From: Bufo bufo | Taxonomy: Eukaryota; Chordata; Amphibia; Anura; Bufonidae | Reading direction: 5' to 3' | Assembly (NCBI RefSeq): GCF_905171765.1 | Contig: NC_053392.1 | Coordinates: 447,916,837-447,980,836 of the forward strand | Length of the DNA: 64,000 nucleotides | Shown here: positions 51,532 through 62,221 of the stretch, piece by piece | Position numbering within the stretch: the first letter of the stretch is position 1 | Layout of the letters: every line of letters begins with the position of its first letter | Translations under genes and position numbers: made by a program | The notes under the pieces: generated by a model | Seen by the model: the letters and a program-made list of their open reading frames with translations, nothing else | Database searches by the model: none | What the model was told of the DNA's origin: nothing

Positions 51532-54500
51532 GTACCCCCCCTTCTACGGGTGACCTCCGGACACCCCGGCCCAACCTTATCCAGGTGGGATCTGTGAAAA
51601 GCCCTCACCAGTCGGCTGGCACTAACATCCAGAGCCGGAACCCACATCCTTTCCTCAGGGCCGTATCCCCTCCAGTGTACCAGTTACTGAAGGGAACCCC
51701 AAAGAACTCTTGAGTCGAGAACCCTGGAGATCTCGAACTCTAAATTTCCATCAACCAGAACAGGGGGAGGAGGCAATGGCGATGGTTCCACCGGTTTCAC
51801 ATATTTCTTCAGTAAAGACTTGTGGAACACATCATGGATCCTCCAAGTCTGCGGAAGATCCAGACGAAACGCTACTGGATTGACCACCGCAGATATTTTG
51901 TAAGGTCCAATAAATCTTGGACCCAGTTTCCAAGATGGTACTCTCAGTTTAATATTTTTAGTAGATAACCACACCAGATCACCCACACACAGGTCCGGAC
52001 CAGTCATACGTCTCTTGTCAGCCATTCGCTTATACCTCTCACCCATCTTCTCCAAATTCACTTGGATCCCCCTCCAAATAGAATACAAGGCAGAAGAAAA
52101 TCTCTCCTCCTCTGGCATCCCAGAGGAACTAGTCCCAGAAAAGGTACCAAACTGAGGATGAAAACCGTATGCGCCAAAAAATGGTGACTTACCCGTGGAC
52201 TCCTGCCTACGGTTATTCAAAGCAAACTCTGCTAGGGACAAGAATGAGGACCAGTCATCCTGATTCTCAGCCACAAAGCACCTCAAGTAGGTCTCCAGGT
52301 TTTGATTAGTACGCCCTGTCTGCCCATTTGACTGTGGATGAAAAGTCGAAGAGAACGAAAGTTGAATGCCAAGCCGAGAGCTGAACGCCCTCCAAAACCT
52401 GGAGACAAACTGCGTGCTCCTATCAGAAACCACATCCGAAGGAATGCCATGCAATTTCACAATATTATCAACAAAAATCTGAGCAAGAGTCTTGGCATTG
52501 GGCAGACTGGCTAATGATACAAAGTGAGCCATTTTACTACAACGGTCAACAACCACCAAAATTACTGTTTTCCCGGAGGAACTCGGCAGATCCGTAATAA
52601 AGTCCATAGACAAGTGCGTCCAAGGACGAGACGGAATAGACAAAGGAAGAAGTGAACCAGCAGGTCAAGTATGAGCAACCTTTGACCGTGCACAGGTTTC
52701 ACAAGCTGCTACGTAATCCTCAACACTCTTACGTAACCCGGGCCACCAGAACCTCCGGGACACAAGATCAAAGGTGGACTTACCACCAGGATGTCCAGCA
52801 AGGACAGTATCGTGATGTTTCTTGAATACTTTGCATCGCAGTCCATCAGGAACAAACAACCTCCCTGGGGGACAAGAACCAGGAGCCCCCTCGTGGTCTC
52901 CCAACACCTCCATCTCTAATTTGGGGTACAGAGCGGAGACCACCACCCCACCAGCCAAATTCGGAGCAGGATCCTCTGAATCACATCCCCCAGGAAAACT
53001 GCGAGACAACGCATCTGCCTTGACCTTTTTAACCCCTGGGCGAAAAGTAACCACAAAATTGAACCTGGTACAGAACAGTGACCATCTGGCCTGTCTAGGA
53101 TTCAGACGCCTGGCAGATTGCAGGTAAGCCAAATTCTTATGATCCGTATATACTGTAACGGGGTGAGATGCCCCCTCCAACCAGTGACGCCATTCCTCAA
53201 AGGCCAATAGTGACGCCATTCCTCAAAGGCCAATTTGATGGCCAGCAATTCCATATCTCCCACATCATAATTCCTCTCGGTGACCGAGAGCTTCTTGTAA
53301 AAAAAAAAAGAACACGGAACCCATTTGCCAGGAGATGAACCCTGCGACAGCACTGCTCCAACCCTCACTTCTGATGCATCTACCTCCGCCACGAATGGCT
53401 GAGACACATCGGGCTGCACCAGAATGGGAGCAGACGCAAAACATTCCTTAATAGCCGAAAAGGCCTGCAATGCCTCATCCGACCAGACAGAGACGTCGGC
53501 GCCCTTCTTAGTCATATCGGTCAGAGGTTTTACAATGGTAGAATAGTTCAAGATACATTTTCTATAATAATTAGTAAACCCCAAAAACCGCATCAAAGCT
53601 TTCTGATTCTCCGGTCAGTCCCATTCCAGAACCGCCCGGACCTTTTCGGGGTACATACGAAAACCAGAGTCAGAAAGCAGATATCCCAGAAACGGAAGCT
53701 CCTGCACAGAAAACACACATTTCTCCAATTTGGCATATAATTTATTCTCCCGAAGCATCGTTAAAACCTGCCTCACGTGATCCTGATGGGTCTTCAGATC
53801 AGGAGAGTAAATTAAAATGTCATCCAAGTAAACTACCACGAACCTCCCCACAAAATGATGGAAAATGTCATTGACGAATCGCTGAAATACCACTGCCGTG
53901 TTAGTTAACCCAAAAGGCATAACCAGATTCTCGAAATGACCCTCGTGCATGTTGAAGGCCGTTTTCCACTCATCCCCTTCCTTGATTCTGATCAGATTGT
54001 AGGCCCCTCTTAAATACAACTTGGAGAACACCTTGGCTCCAACCATCTGATCAAAAAGATTTGAGATCAAAGGAAGGGGATACGGATCACGGACCGTAAT
54101 ACGGTTCAATTCCCGGAAATACAAACAAGGTCTCAGCGATCCATCCTTTTTCTTTACAAAGAATAAACCCACTGCCACCGGAGACTTAGATGGCCTAATA
54201 TGACCTTTTGCCAAACTCTCGGCAATATACTTCCGCATGACCTCTCTTTCAGGTTGAGAAAGATTGTAAAGCTGAGACTTTGGCAATTTAGCCCCTGGGA
54301 TGAGATTAACTGGACAATCATAGTCACGATGAGGGGGCAATTCCTGAGCTCCACCCTCCGAAAAGACATCCGCAAAATCTGAGAGATACTGAGGTAGAGC
54401 CGTAGTAGACACACCAGAGATAGATGTGCCAAGACAATTATCCGAACAAAATTCACTCCAACCAATGATCTGTCTTGCTTGCCAATCTATAATTGGGTTA

Positions 54501-54750
54501 TGTTTTGTCAACCACAGTAACCCTAAGACTATAGGAGCGGGCAAGTCCTTCATGACAAAATAAGACATAATCTCAACATGTGAATCACCCACCCTTAACA
54601 GAATACCATGAGCAATATGAGTGAGACTCCTTTGAGAAAGAGGGGAAGAATCAATTGCGAAAACCGGAATCTCTCTTTCTAAAGTGCAAGTACTTAGACC
54701 CAGATTTTGAAGAAAAATGTTTACCTCAGCACCACAGTCAATGAATACTT
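51532..54750 (-). pseudogene. gypsy-2 pol: protease, RT, RNase H, integrase, chromodomain (broken)
   Basis: Protease near 54750 has DCGA instead of D-S/T-GA. 54592-53615 is RT with FRELNRITVRDPYPLP, MPFGLTN and YLDD (53820-53831). RNase H is 53596-53102 / 53219-52665 (EVDASE, TDHKNLAYLQSARRLNPRQ), split by a 26-bp tandem duplication at about 53193-53232. The zinc-binding and core integrase domain (HHDTVLAGHPGG, CETCARSK; stop at 52665; MDFITDLP, SDRSTQF) has QTGRTNQ where the family has QTER, so the catalytic Glu is Gly (codon 52316-52314). A stop at 51684 precedes a chromodomain ([14 protein letters not shown]). The product was a chromovirus Pol. Confidence 0.92.
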
Positions 54751-55727
54751 CAACAAAAAAAAATTATGAGTCTAGCGCCACCATATCTGGAAGGAGAAAA
54801 TGAGTATTACAGGGAGCTTGCATACCTGCTTGCTCCACCACTCTATTCACACTACCAAGAGTCAGGGATGTTTTTTTTTTTTCTTTAAGTAAACCTCTTA
54901 GTGATTCTTTCTCATCAACATGCGGTTTAACAAAAGGACAAGCAAAAATAAAATGACCACTTTTTCCACAGTAATAACATAGTTTATGCACCCTCCCAAA
55001 GTTCCTACTACCAGAACGGAAAGATACCTGACCCAGCTGCATGGGTTCCTCCCCTACCCCAGAGTTACATGTCATATCACCCTGGGGAGCAGGTGAGACG
55101 AAACCACTCACCGAAGGGATCCCTTGCGTGGAGGGAACCTTACACCTCTCTCTAATACGTCTATCTAACCGTACTGCCAAAGACATAGCATTCTCCAATG
55201 AATCCGGGTACTCATGAAAAGCGAGGGCATCTTTCAATCTGTCAGATAACCCCTGACAAAACTGACTACGGAACGCGGGGTCATTCCACTCTGACTCGGT
55301 AGCCCATCTCCTAAACTCAACGCAGTAAGCCTCTGCAGTATGTTCACCTTGTAATAAATTACGCAATTTAGGCCATCGAGATCCGATCTGGTTCATCATA
55401 AATTAATCCCAAGGCTTTAAAAAATTCTTCCACCGACCCGAGGGCCAGAGAACCGGATGGCAGAGAAAAGGCCCAGGATTGTGCGTCCCCTTTAAGCAGA
55501 GAAATGATTATCCCTACCCTCTGACTCTCATCACCAGACGAAGATGGACGCAGCTGAGAATACAACTTGCATGACTCTTTAAAGCGGATAAAGTCATTTT
55601 AAAATTTGACTTCCTCCTATTGCACCTGATGCCAGAGCATTCTGACACCGTGTGACCGAATTACGCAGATCCGCAACCTCTAGGGATAATCCCTGCATGC
55701 GATCAACTAGCGCATCAATTGACTCCA
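54751..55727 (-). pseudogene. gypsy-2 gag (broken)
   Basis: The ATG at 55727 opens MESIDALVDRMQ. Capsid-like sequence follows in two frames (ISLLKGDAQSWAFSLPSG, FFKALGLIYDEPDR, then LLQGEHTAEAYCVEFRRWA, FCQGLSDRLKDALAFHEYP). A CX2CX4HX4C zinc knuckle (CYYCGKSGHFIFAC) lies near 54950. There is a frame change near 55380 and a loss between 55566 and 55620. Confidence 0.88.
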
Positions 55728-55774
55728 TCTTAAAACCACTGAGCAATGGCAGTCAAAGTATTGGCGGGTTATAA

Positions 55775-56304
55775 TGTCACGGCGGATAGGATACCAGATA
55801 AACTGAAAATAAACAAACAAATGTCTAGGCGAGAAGCTGGGGATCAAGGTCACCTCCTGACAAATCCCTACCAGCTCTCCCTATACTTCTGTGCCCACGT
55901 TCAGACCCTGAAGGAGGGAATAACGTGTCATCGTGCCTGGGCTGAAAATTCCCTAAAATCCCTAAGATGGTGAAAGGGGGATAGAGGCAGCCTGCTCCCT
56001 CAGAACCTGAAGGGGGCAGGCGTCTCTCTAACAGCCTAGACAGCCAACTACAAGAAAACAAAAACCAACTTATCTTTTCTGAGCAAGAACAGCAAATCCT
56101 TCCTTCCTTCCTTTCACAGAGCCAGACAGAAGCTATAACCCGGACAGGACACTGGGAGTGGGTGTAATTTAAACTCAAACCAACGACCCCACCCAGTGCA
56201 CCTGAAGGGAGGCGGATATATCTCAACTCCAAAACAAAACAAAAGGCTACGCACGTGCTGCTAATCTGGCAGACCTCCGCACATAGCCTGAGCAGGGCAT
56301 GACA
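55775..56304 (-). repeat. gypsy-2 5' LTR, 530 bp
   Basis: TGTCACGGCGGATAGG ... GGGCATGACA, direct repeat of 51013-51531 with an extra ACACTGGGAGT-type stretch near 56150. No tRNA-type primer site starting TGG adjoins it, which would fit self-priming known in some chromoviruses. Confidence 0.93.
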
Positions 56305-56477
56305 AGTGTGCACTGCACCCACACAACTAAATCTATATAGATCGCTGAGTTCAATTGGAGTTCTGATAACAGATTCTGTCCTATTCTCTCCCTCACAGCA
56401 GCATTCTCTCCCTCACAGCAGCATCCTCTTCCTACACTAAGCACAGCAGAGTGAGGTGCAGTGCTACGTGACTCCAG

Positions 56478-56548
56478 CTTATATAGAGGCTGGGTCACAT
56501 GCTGCACTGGCCAATCACAGCCATGCCATTAGTAGGCATGGCTGTGAT
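56478..56548 (-). promoter_or_regulatory. hAT-D promoter: perfect hairpin, CCAAT box and TATA box
   Basis: Inverted repeat 56514-56527 / 56535-56548 (ATCACAGCCATGCC type, 14 bp perfect, 7-nt loop) with CCAAT overlapping, and TATATAAG on the minus strand at 56478-56485. It is now cut off from the transposase by gypsy-2 and P2. Confidence 0.6.
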
Positions 56549-56639
56549 GGTTTCGGGTTCGGGTCCGGGGTCCAAAAATCCTAAAGTTCGGCACGAACTC
56601 GAACTTTACAGTTTGGGTTTGCTCAATCCTAATAATAAG

Positions 56640-57383
56640 GCCTTTCTATATTGAGAATATATATATATTTTTTTTTTGTTTTGTTTACTAAGACTTATTA
56701 TTGTTTTATTCATAAACACTATATATTTATAAAGAAACCAGCAATATTTATTAGCTTTCTAAAAAACATTATTCTCAATATGACAAGGACATAGAATTTT
56801 CTTATGGGATAAGTGTGGAAGAAAAAAAGTCTATTTTGAGATTGAAACCTAGGATCTCTAAATGTAAAACCAATAGCTTAACCTCTAAACAATAGCATAG
56901 CCACACCACATAGTAATATATTTATTTTCTATTTTGATAAGCTAACACAGTGGTGGTGTCTATAATCATATATTGTGCCTGTGAATAAAGCCGTAATATA
57001 TAGATTATCTTTCTGAACAGATCTCAATGTGGTGAAGCTATAGTACAGTGTGTATAAAACACATACATACAGTAGAGATGTATAAGCCAGGACACAGCTC
57101 TGCCCTCAGCCTGATGTCTAGTCCTATCAATCAATGGGAGGGGAAAGTGTGTAGAGTACAGGGGGTGTTACAGAGCAGTGCTCAGAATATTAAACCCCAC
57201 CTCCTAGTGCTCCAATTGCTCATTTGCATATGAATAAAAATGCAGTATGCTGTTTATTATACAGACAAAAAGGCATAGTTTTAACCAGCATTATGAGACC
57301 TAACAGCCAGTATGTCCAGTTTAATAGGGTTGATCCTGGCGAAAGAGCCTCTTCAAAGGGGTTGTCCCATTTCACTAAGTTGC

Positions 57384-57386
<3 letters not shown>
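56640..57386. other. No gene seen; AT-rich, one tRNA-like scrap
   Basis: Right flank of hAT-D. A TA-rich run at 56659-56680, the tRNA-like stretch at 56846-56910, and sequence with CATTTGCATATGAATAAA near 57222. A short GGGGTTGTCCCATTTCA near 57360 is a word common in frog repeats. No frame is credible. Confidence 0.4.
56846..56910 (-). ncRNA. tRNA-like degenerate sequence
   Basis: The minus strand reads GGCTATGCTATTGTTTAGAG, GTTAAGCTATTGGTTTTACA and CCTAGGTTTCAATC, the order of A box, anticodon arm and B box (GGTTTCAATC against GGTTCRANNC). Stems are imperfect. It is a tRNA pseudogene or part of a tRNA-derived SINE. Confidence 0.45.

Positions 57387-57432
<46 letters not shown>
57387..57432. 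repeat. (TTA)n microsatellite
   Basis: About 15 uninterrupted TTA/ATT units. Apparent poly-Ile frames here are artefacts. Confidence 0.97.
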
Positions 57433-57471
57433 CAATAATTATGTATTATTTATTATAATATATCCTATTAA

Positions 57472-58710
57472 CCACTTAAGGACCACAGGTTTATACCCCC
57501 CTAGTGACCAGGCCCTTTTTTACAAATCGGCACTTCACAAATTTAACGGTTTATTGCTCGGTCATGCAACTTGGCACCCAAATGAATTTTACCTCCTTTT
57601 CTTCTCACAAATACAGCTTTCTTTTGGTGGTATTTGATTGCTGCTGACATTTTCAGTTTTTCTGATATTAATCAAAATAGACCGCAATTTTCTCAAAAAA
57701 AGTGTATTTTTAACTTTTTCTGGTAAAATTGTTCAAATACAATTACATTTCTATACAAGTTTGTGTCAGAATTTATTGTGCTACATGTCTTTGATAAAAA
57801 AAAATCCAATAAGTGTATATTTATTGGTTTGCGCCAAAGTTATAGCGTTTACAAACTATGGTACAAAAATTTGAATTTCCGCATTTTGAAGCAGCTCTGA
57901 CTTTCTGAGCACCTGTCATGTTTCTTGAGGTGCTAGAATGCCAGGATAGTATAAATACCCCCAAATGACCCCATTTTATAAAGAAGACACCCCAAAGTAT
58001 TCGCGGAGGGGCATGGTGAGTTCATGTATGATTTAATTTTTTTTTTCACAAGTTAGCGGAAAATGACACTTTCTGAGGAAAAAAAAATATAATAAAGTTT
58101 CCATTTCTGCTAACTTCTGGCAAAAAAAATTTAAAAAAAAATCTCCCACGGACTCACTATGCCCCTCAGTGAATACCTTGGGGTGTCTACTTTCCGAAAT
58201 GGGGTCATTTGTGGGGTGTGTTTACTGTTCTGGCATTTTGGGCGGGGCTAAATTATGAGCAACCCTGTAAAGCCTAAAGGAACTCGTTGGACTTTTGGCC
58301 CCTTTCACGCACCTAGGCTGCAAAAAAGTGTCACACATGTGGTATCACTGTACTCAGAAGAAGTGTTTTGGGGTGTATTTTTACATATACCCATGCTGGG
58401 TGAGAGAAATATCTCTGTAAATTGACAACTTTGTATAAAAAAAATTTAATAAGTTGTCATTTACAGAGATATTTCTCACACACAGTATGGGTATATGTAA
58501 AAATACACCCCAAAACACTTCTTCTGAGTACAGTGATACCACATGTGTGACACTTTTTTGCAGCCTAGGTGCATAAAGGGGCCCAAATTCCAATGAGTAC
58601 CTTTAGGATTTCACAGGACATTTTTACGCATTTGGATTCCAAACTACTTCTCACGCTTTAGGGCCCCTAAAATGCCAGGGCAGCATAAATACCCTACAAG
58701 TGACCCTACC
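57472..58710. mobile_element. Non-autonomous piggyBac related to P2's 3' region
   Basis: Begins CCACTTAAGGACCACAGG directly after TTAA (57468-57471). It shows P2-like words in the reverse order of P2's right end: TTTATTGCTCGGTCATGCAA, CACCCAAATGAATTTTACCT, CTTTCTTTTGGTGGTATTTG. A palindrome at 58308-58577 (CACCTAGGCTGCAAAAAAGT at each end) matches the P2 palindrome. The right end near 58710 is truncated or too diverged. No transposase. Confidence 0.75.
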
Positions 58711-58734
58711 ACATAGAGAAACCTGGTTTCTTCA

Positions 58735-59290
58735 TGCTTATAAGCCATTGTGACGCTGACACTGACCAGTGAAGAAAGTCAGATATCACATCACTTGAAT
58801 TTGTCTCTTATCTAGGGCTTAATAAAATGCTATTTTTTTTAAAGGGGTTTTTAACCCTGGAACACCACATATGAGGCAACTGCCTTACCACTGAGCTATA
58901 GGCTCGCCTAATGTTAGTTTGGGATTTTCTTCATCTATGTGATTTAGCATACAAAAATATAGTAATCCTAAAATTCATTGTGACGCTGACTAATCAGGAA
59001 AGTAAGACATCAGGGTCACACATCACTTGAATTTGTCTCTTATCTAATGTTTAAAAACAATTACTTGTTGTTTTAAGGTTGCTAATGGGTTTTGAAGCCA
59101 AAAACTCCAATGTACAAACCAGTAACCTAACCACTGAGCTATGCACCCATATAACACTATAACATGTTAGCTTACAGCATTTCAGACACGTAGCCAGAAG
59201 CTCAGCTATAGACTTTCTTTCTTTGGGTGATTTAGCATACAAATACACAGTACATCTTTAACTCATTCTAACTTTGACCCTGACCTATGA
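58735..59290 (-). repeat. Two tandem units of about 250 bp, each with a tRNA-like core
   Basis: CATTGTGACGCTGAC, CATCACTTGAATTTGTCTCT and GTGATTTAGCATACAAA frame each unit (58749/58977, 58790/59023, 58940/59228). In the middle of each, the minus strand carries TAGCTCAGTGGT(T)A(A)GG, an A-box match (about 58893-58909 and 59122-59140). It is followed by an anticodon-arm-like stretch and a decayed B box (GGGTTAAAAACCC; GGCTTCAAAACCC). Stems are incomplete. Confidence 0.6.
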
Positions 59291-59324
59291 AGAGCATAAG
59301 TCAAACTCAGATATCAGATATCAA

Positions 59325-59400
59325 ATATTAAAGTCAGAGTCAGGTTTCAGGGTCAGGAGTCAAGGTCAGGTGTCACTGTCAGGGTCAGGTGTCAGGGTGA
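59325..59400. repeat. GTCAGG-type short tandem repeat
   Basis: GGGTCAGGTGTCA, GGGTCAGGAGTCA and variants, about ten irregular units of 6-12 bp. They follow the tRNA-like units. Confidence 0.85.
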
Positions 59401-59867
59401 GTATTTTGCCTCACACTGACATTTTTCTGATATGTGACTATGATAACTGACCATGTCCTAATGAACACTGTACTGTTGAGATAATTTAATCCCACTGATC
59501 AAGAGAAAAAGCCTCAGTACATCATCTACCCTCCTAAAATTGTAGCTGTGGTTCCTGGAAACACATATGTACCCAAGTCTAAAAGTCTGATTTTGTTAAT
59601 GCAGTTTCCTTCTCCACTGTATTGGAGAGAGATATAGCTATATGGTTTTATACATTTATAAGCAAGGACAAATAAATAAGACATGTCTGAACCACTTCAT
59701 GGGATTCACTGTCAGATCATTATGGGAATGAAGAGAGCAAGAGATCTATTGGTCATATAGTGTATGTCCACCATTGAAAGCACGAGAATGAGGACCAGAA
59801 ATTTGACCACAAAAGAAAGGGATCACTACTAGAGAGAAGAATTGAAAATACATTAAAAAACTTTACA
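59401..59867. other. No gene or repeat recognised
   Basis: AT-rich sequence without a credible frame or clear repetition. Confidence 0.4.
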
Positions 59868-60360
59868 CATATAAGCAATAAAGCTGAGAAATAGGGATCA
59901 TTCTAAATTAAAGTGGTATTATACCTACTATAAATGGAAAAATGGAAACTCTTAGCGCACATTTTTGATCAAACGTGTGTCGGGCCCATCTACCAGGCGT
60001 CAAGGTGGCTTCCGCAGACGGGTACCTAACACTAATATACCGCCTCTCTTGGACTTACCTAAGCCTACATTTTCAGGGCAGTGTAGAAACCAGCTACATT
60101 TGTACGCTGCTCAGAAGCCCCAGGCAGATGGGCATTGCTCAGTCTAAAAAAGGTGCTACTCTCAATATATACAAGAAAATTTTGACTAGTATACATAGTC
60201 ACAGGTGCATATCCATTAAGCAAACATGGTTGATAAAAAAAAAGGCTGCACAACTTTACACATACAAACAATAGAGCTGAGAAATGGGGATCATTCTAAA
60301 TTAAAGTGGTATTATACCTACTATAAATAGAAAAATGGAAACTCTTAGCACACATTTTAT
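59868..60360. repeat. Direct repeat of about 105 bp flanking 280 bp
   Basis: AACTTTACACATA followed by AATA(A/G)AGCTGAGAAAT, GGGATCATTCTAAATTAAAG, TGGTATTATACCTACTATAA and GGAAACTCTTAGC(G/A)CACATTTT occurs at 59868-59970 and 60250-60358, about 95% identical. The spacer has no frame of note. It could be a terminal-repeat miniature element or a local duplication. Confidence 0.75.
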
Positions 60361-60580
60361 TGTGTGTAATATTTCATTTGAAATACCCTATTCATTGCAT
60401 AGTAACACTTTTCCTTTGATAAGAACCCCTTTAAAAAAAAAAATCCACACATGTATCTGCTGCAGTGCCCATCCCAGGTTTTTGACAGGAGTATTTCTCA
60501 AAGTAAATCTTGGAACTATGCATTTAACAGATGTGTTTGAGTGGTATCAATCATGGTGTCCATGTGAAAAACAGATACTG

Positions 60581-60584
<4 letters not shown>

Positions 60585-60648
<64 letters not shown>
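60585..60648. repeat. (TA)n microsatellite
   Basis: About 30 TA units with a TTTTTT break near 60611. Tc1-1 is inserted at its right side. Confidence 0.97.
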
Positions 60649-60651
<3 letters not shown>

Positions 60652-62213
60652 TCCTGATCAAAAGTTTAAGACCACTTGAAAAATGGCAAAAAATCATATT
60701 TAGCATGGCTGGATCTTAACAAGGTTCCAAGTAGAGCTTCAACATGCAACAAGAAGAAATGGGAGTGAGACAAAACATTTTTTGAGCATTCAATTTAATA
60801 AAAACAACGAATAAACTGAAACAGGCTGTTTTTCAGCTGATCGAACGTTTAGGACCACATGCCTTTAAAAGGCCAAATCTGTAAAAAGATGCGAATTCAT
60901 TGTCATTTTCTTTCAGGTAGTCACACGTCGTGATGGCAAAGGCAAAAAAACTCTCCCTTTTTGAACGTGGTCGGGTTGTTGAACTGCATAAGCAGGGTCT
61001 CTCACTGCGCGCCATCGCTGCTGAGGTGGGACGCAGTAAGACAATCATTTGGAATTTCTTAAATTCTTAAATGATCCTGAGGGTTATGGAACAAAAAAGT
61101 CAAGTGGAAGACCCCAAAAAATTTCATCAGCACTGAGCCGGAGGATCCAATTGGCTGTCCGTCAAGACACTGGACGATCCTCGACCCAAATTAAGGGCCT
61201 TACTAGTGCTGACTGCAGCCCCATAACCATCAGACAGCATCTGAGACTAAAGGGCTTCAAAAACAAAAAACGTCTTCAAAGACCTCGTCTCCTTGAACGC
61301 CACAGAACTGCTCGTTTGGACTTTGCAAGAGAGCACTAAACATGGGACATTCAAAGGTGGAAGAAAGTTTTATTCTCTGATGAGAAAAAATGTAACCTTG
61401 ATGGTCCTGATGGTTTCCAACGTTACTGGCATGACAAGCAGATCCCACCTGAGATGTTTTCTACGTGCCACAGTGGAGGGGGCGCCATAATGGTCTGGGG
61501 TGCTTTTTCCTTCAGTGGATCAATGGAGCTTCAGGAAGTGCAGGGGCGTCAAACGGCCGCTGGCTATGTCCAGATGTTGCAGAGAGCATTTCTCATGACT
61601 GAGGGCCTTCGTCTGTGTGGTAACGACTGGGTTTTTCAACAGGACAACGCTACAGTACACAATGCCCGCAGGACAAGGGACTTCTTCCAGGAGAATAACG
61701 TCACTCTTTTGGCCCATCCTGCGTGTTCCCCTGATCTAAATCCAATTGAGAACCTTTGGGGATGGATGGCAAGGGAAGTTTACAAAAATGGACAACAGTT
61801 CCAGACAGTAGATGGCCTTCGTGCGGCCGTCTTCACCACTTGGAGAAATGTTCCCACTCATCTCATGGAAACGCTTGCATAAAGCAGGCCAAAACAAATT
61901 TTTGAAGTGATAAACAATAATGGCGGAGCTACTCATTACTGAGTTCATGTTTGGAAGTTGGATTTATGTTTTGGGGGGGGGGGGGTTAGTTTTTTTTGGA
62001 GGTGTGGTCCTAAACTTTTGATCAGCTGAAAAACATCCTGTTTCAGTTTATTCATTGTTTTCATTAAATTGAATGCTCACAAAATGTTTTGTCTCACTCC
62101 CATTTCTTCTTGTTGCATGTTGAAGCTCTACTTGGAACCTTGTTAAGATCCAGCCATGCTAAATATGATTTTTTGCCATTTTTCAAGTGGTCTTAATCTT
62201 TTGATCAGGACTG
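60649..62213 (+). mobile_element. Tc1-1: Tc1/mariner transposon, 1565 bp
   Basis: The termini CAGTCCTGATCAAAAG and its reverse are flanked by TA on both sides. The inverted repeats are about 210 bp long (60649-60859, 62003-62213). The inner end repeats the outer motif (GCTGATCGAACGTTTAGGAC), an IR/DR arrangement. Complete element with a broken transposase. Confidence 0.95.
60933..61882 (+). pseudogene. Tc1-1 transposase (one frameshift, one stop)
   Basis: The ATG at 60933 gives MAKAKKLSLFERGRVVELHK, a paired-like HTH (GLSLRAIAAEVGRSKTTI-like). A frameshift lies near 61045, then 61049-61339 continues the second HTH (RIQLAVRQDTGRSSTQIK). TAA at 61337 replaces what is probably CAA ([15 protein letters not shown] follows in frame). 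The DD34E catalytic set is complete: Asp in FSDEKK, Asp in QQDNAT, Glu in NPIEN, with 34 residues between the last two. Ends at 61882. Confidence 0.92.
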
Positions 62214-62221
62214 TATATATA

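Larger units (their letters stand above)
51013..56304 (-). mobile_element. gypsy-2: Ty3/gypsy chromovirus, 5.3 kb
   Basis: LTRs at 51013-51531 and 55775-56304, flanked by a perfect 5-bp TSD AGTGT (51008-51012, 56305-56309), inserted in the hAT-D leader. Minus-strand order: gag, protease, RT, RNase H, integrase, chromodomain. A polypurine tract (AAGGGGGGGTAC on the minus strand) adjoins the 3' LTR at 51532-51545. All domains can be found but several stops and frameshifts break them. Confidence 0.95.
29205..56631 (-). mobile_element. hAT-D: old hAT transposon split by three nested insertions
   Basis: The termini are TATAGTTGAGCG at 29205 and GTTTGCTCAATCCTA ending 56631, flanked by a perfect 8-bp TSD ATAATAAG (29197-29204, 56632-56639). 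The transposase runs on the minus strand in two parts (40539-41490, 31288-33819). The insertions are 33820-40534 (GAAG duplicated), 41837-50245 (TTAA) and 51013-56304 (AGTGT duplicated). Removing them leaves about 7.0 kb. Perfect agreement of the outer TSD across 27 kb shows that all the rest was inserted later. Confidence 0.93.

Noticed and set aside
57224..57637. 137-codon open frame with a poly-Ile run
   Set aside because: It is created by the (TTA)n microsatellite and the adjoining piggyBac-derived sequence.
58860..59155. Functional tRNA genes
   Set aside because: Acceptor and T stems do not pair well and B boxes are decayed; annotated as tRNA-like repeats only.
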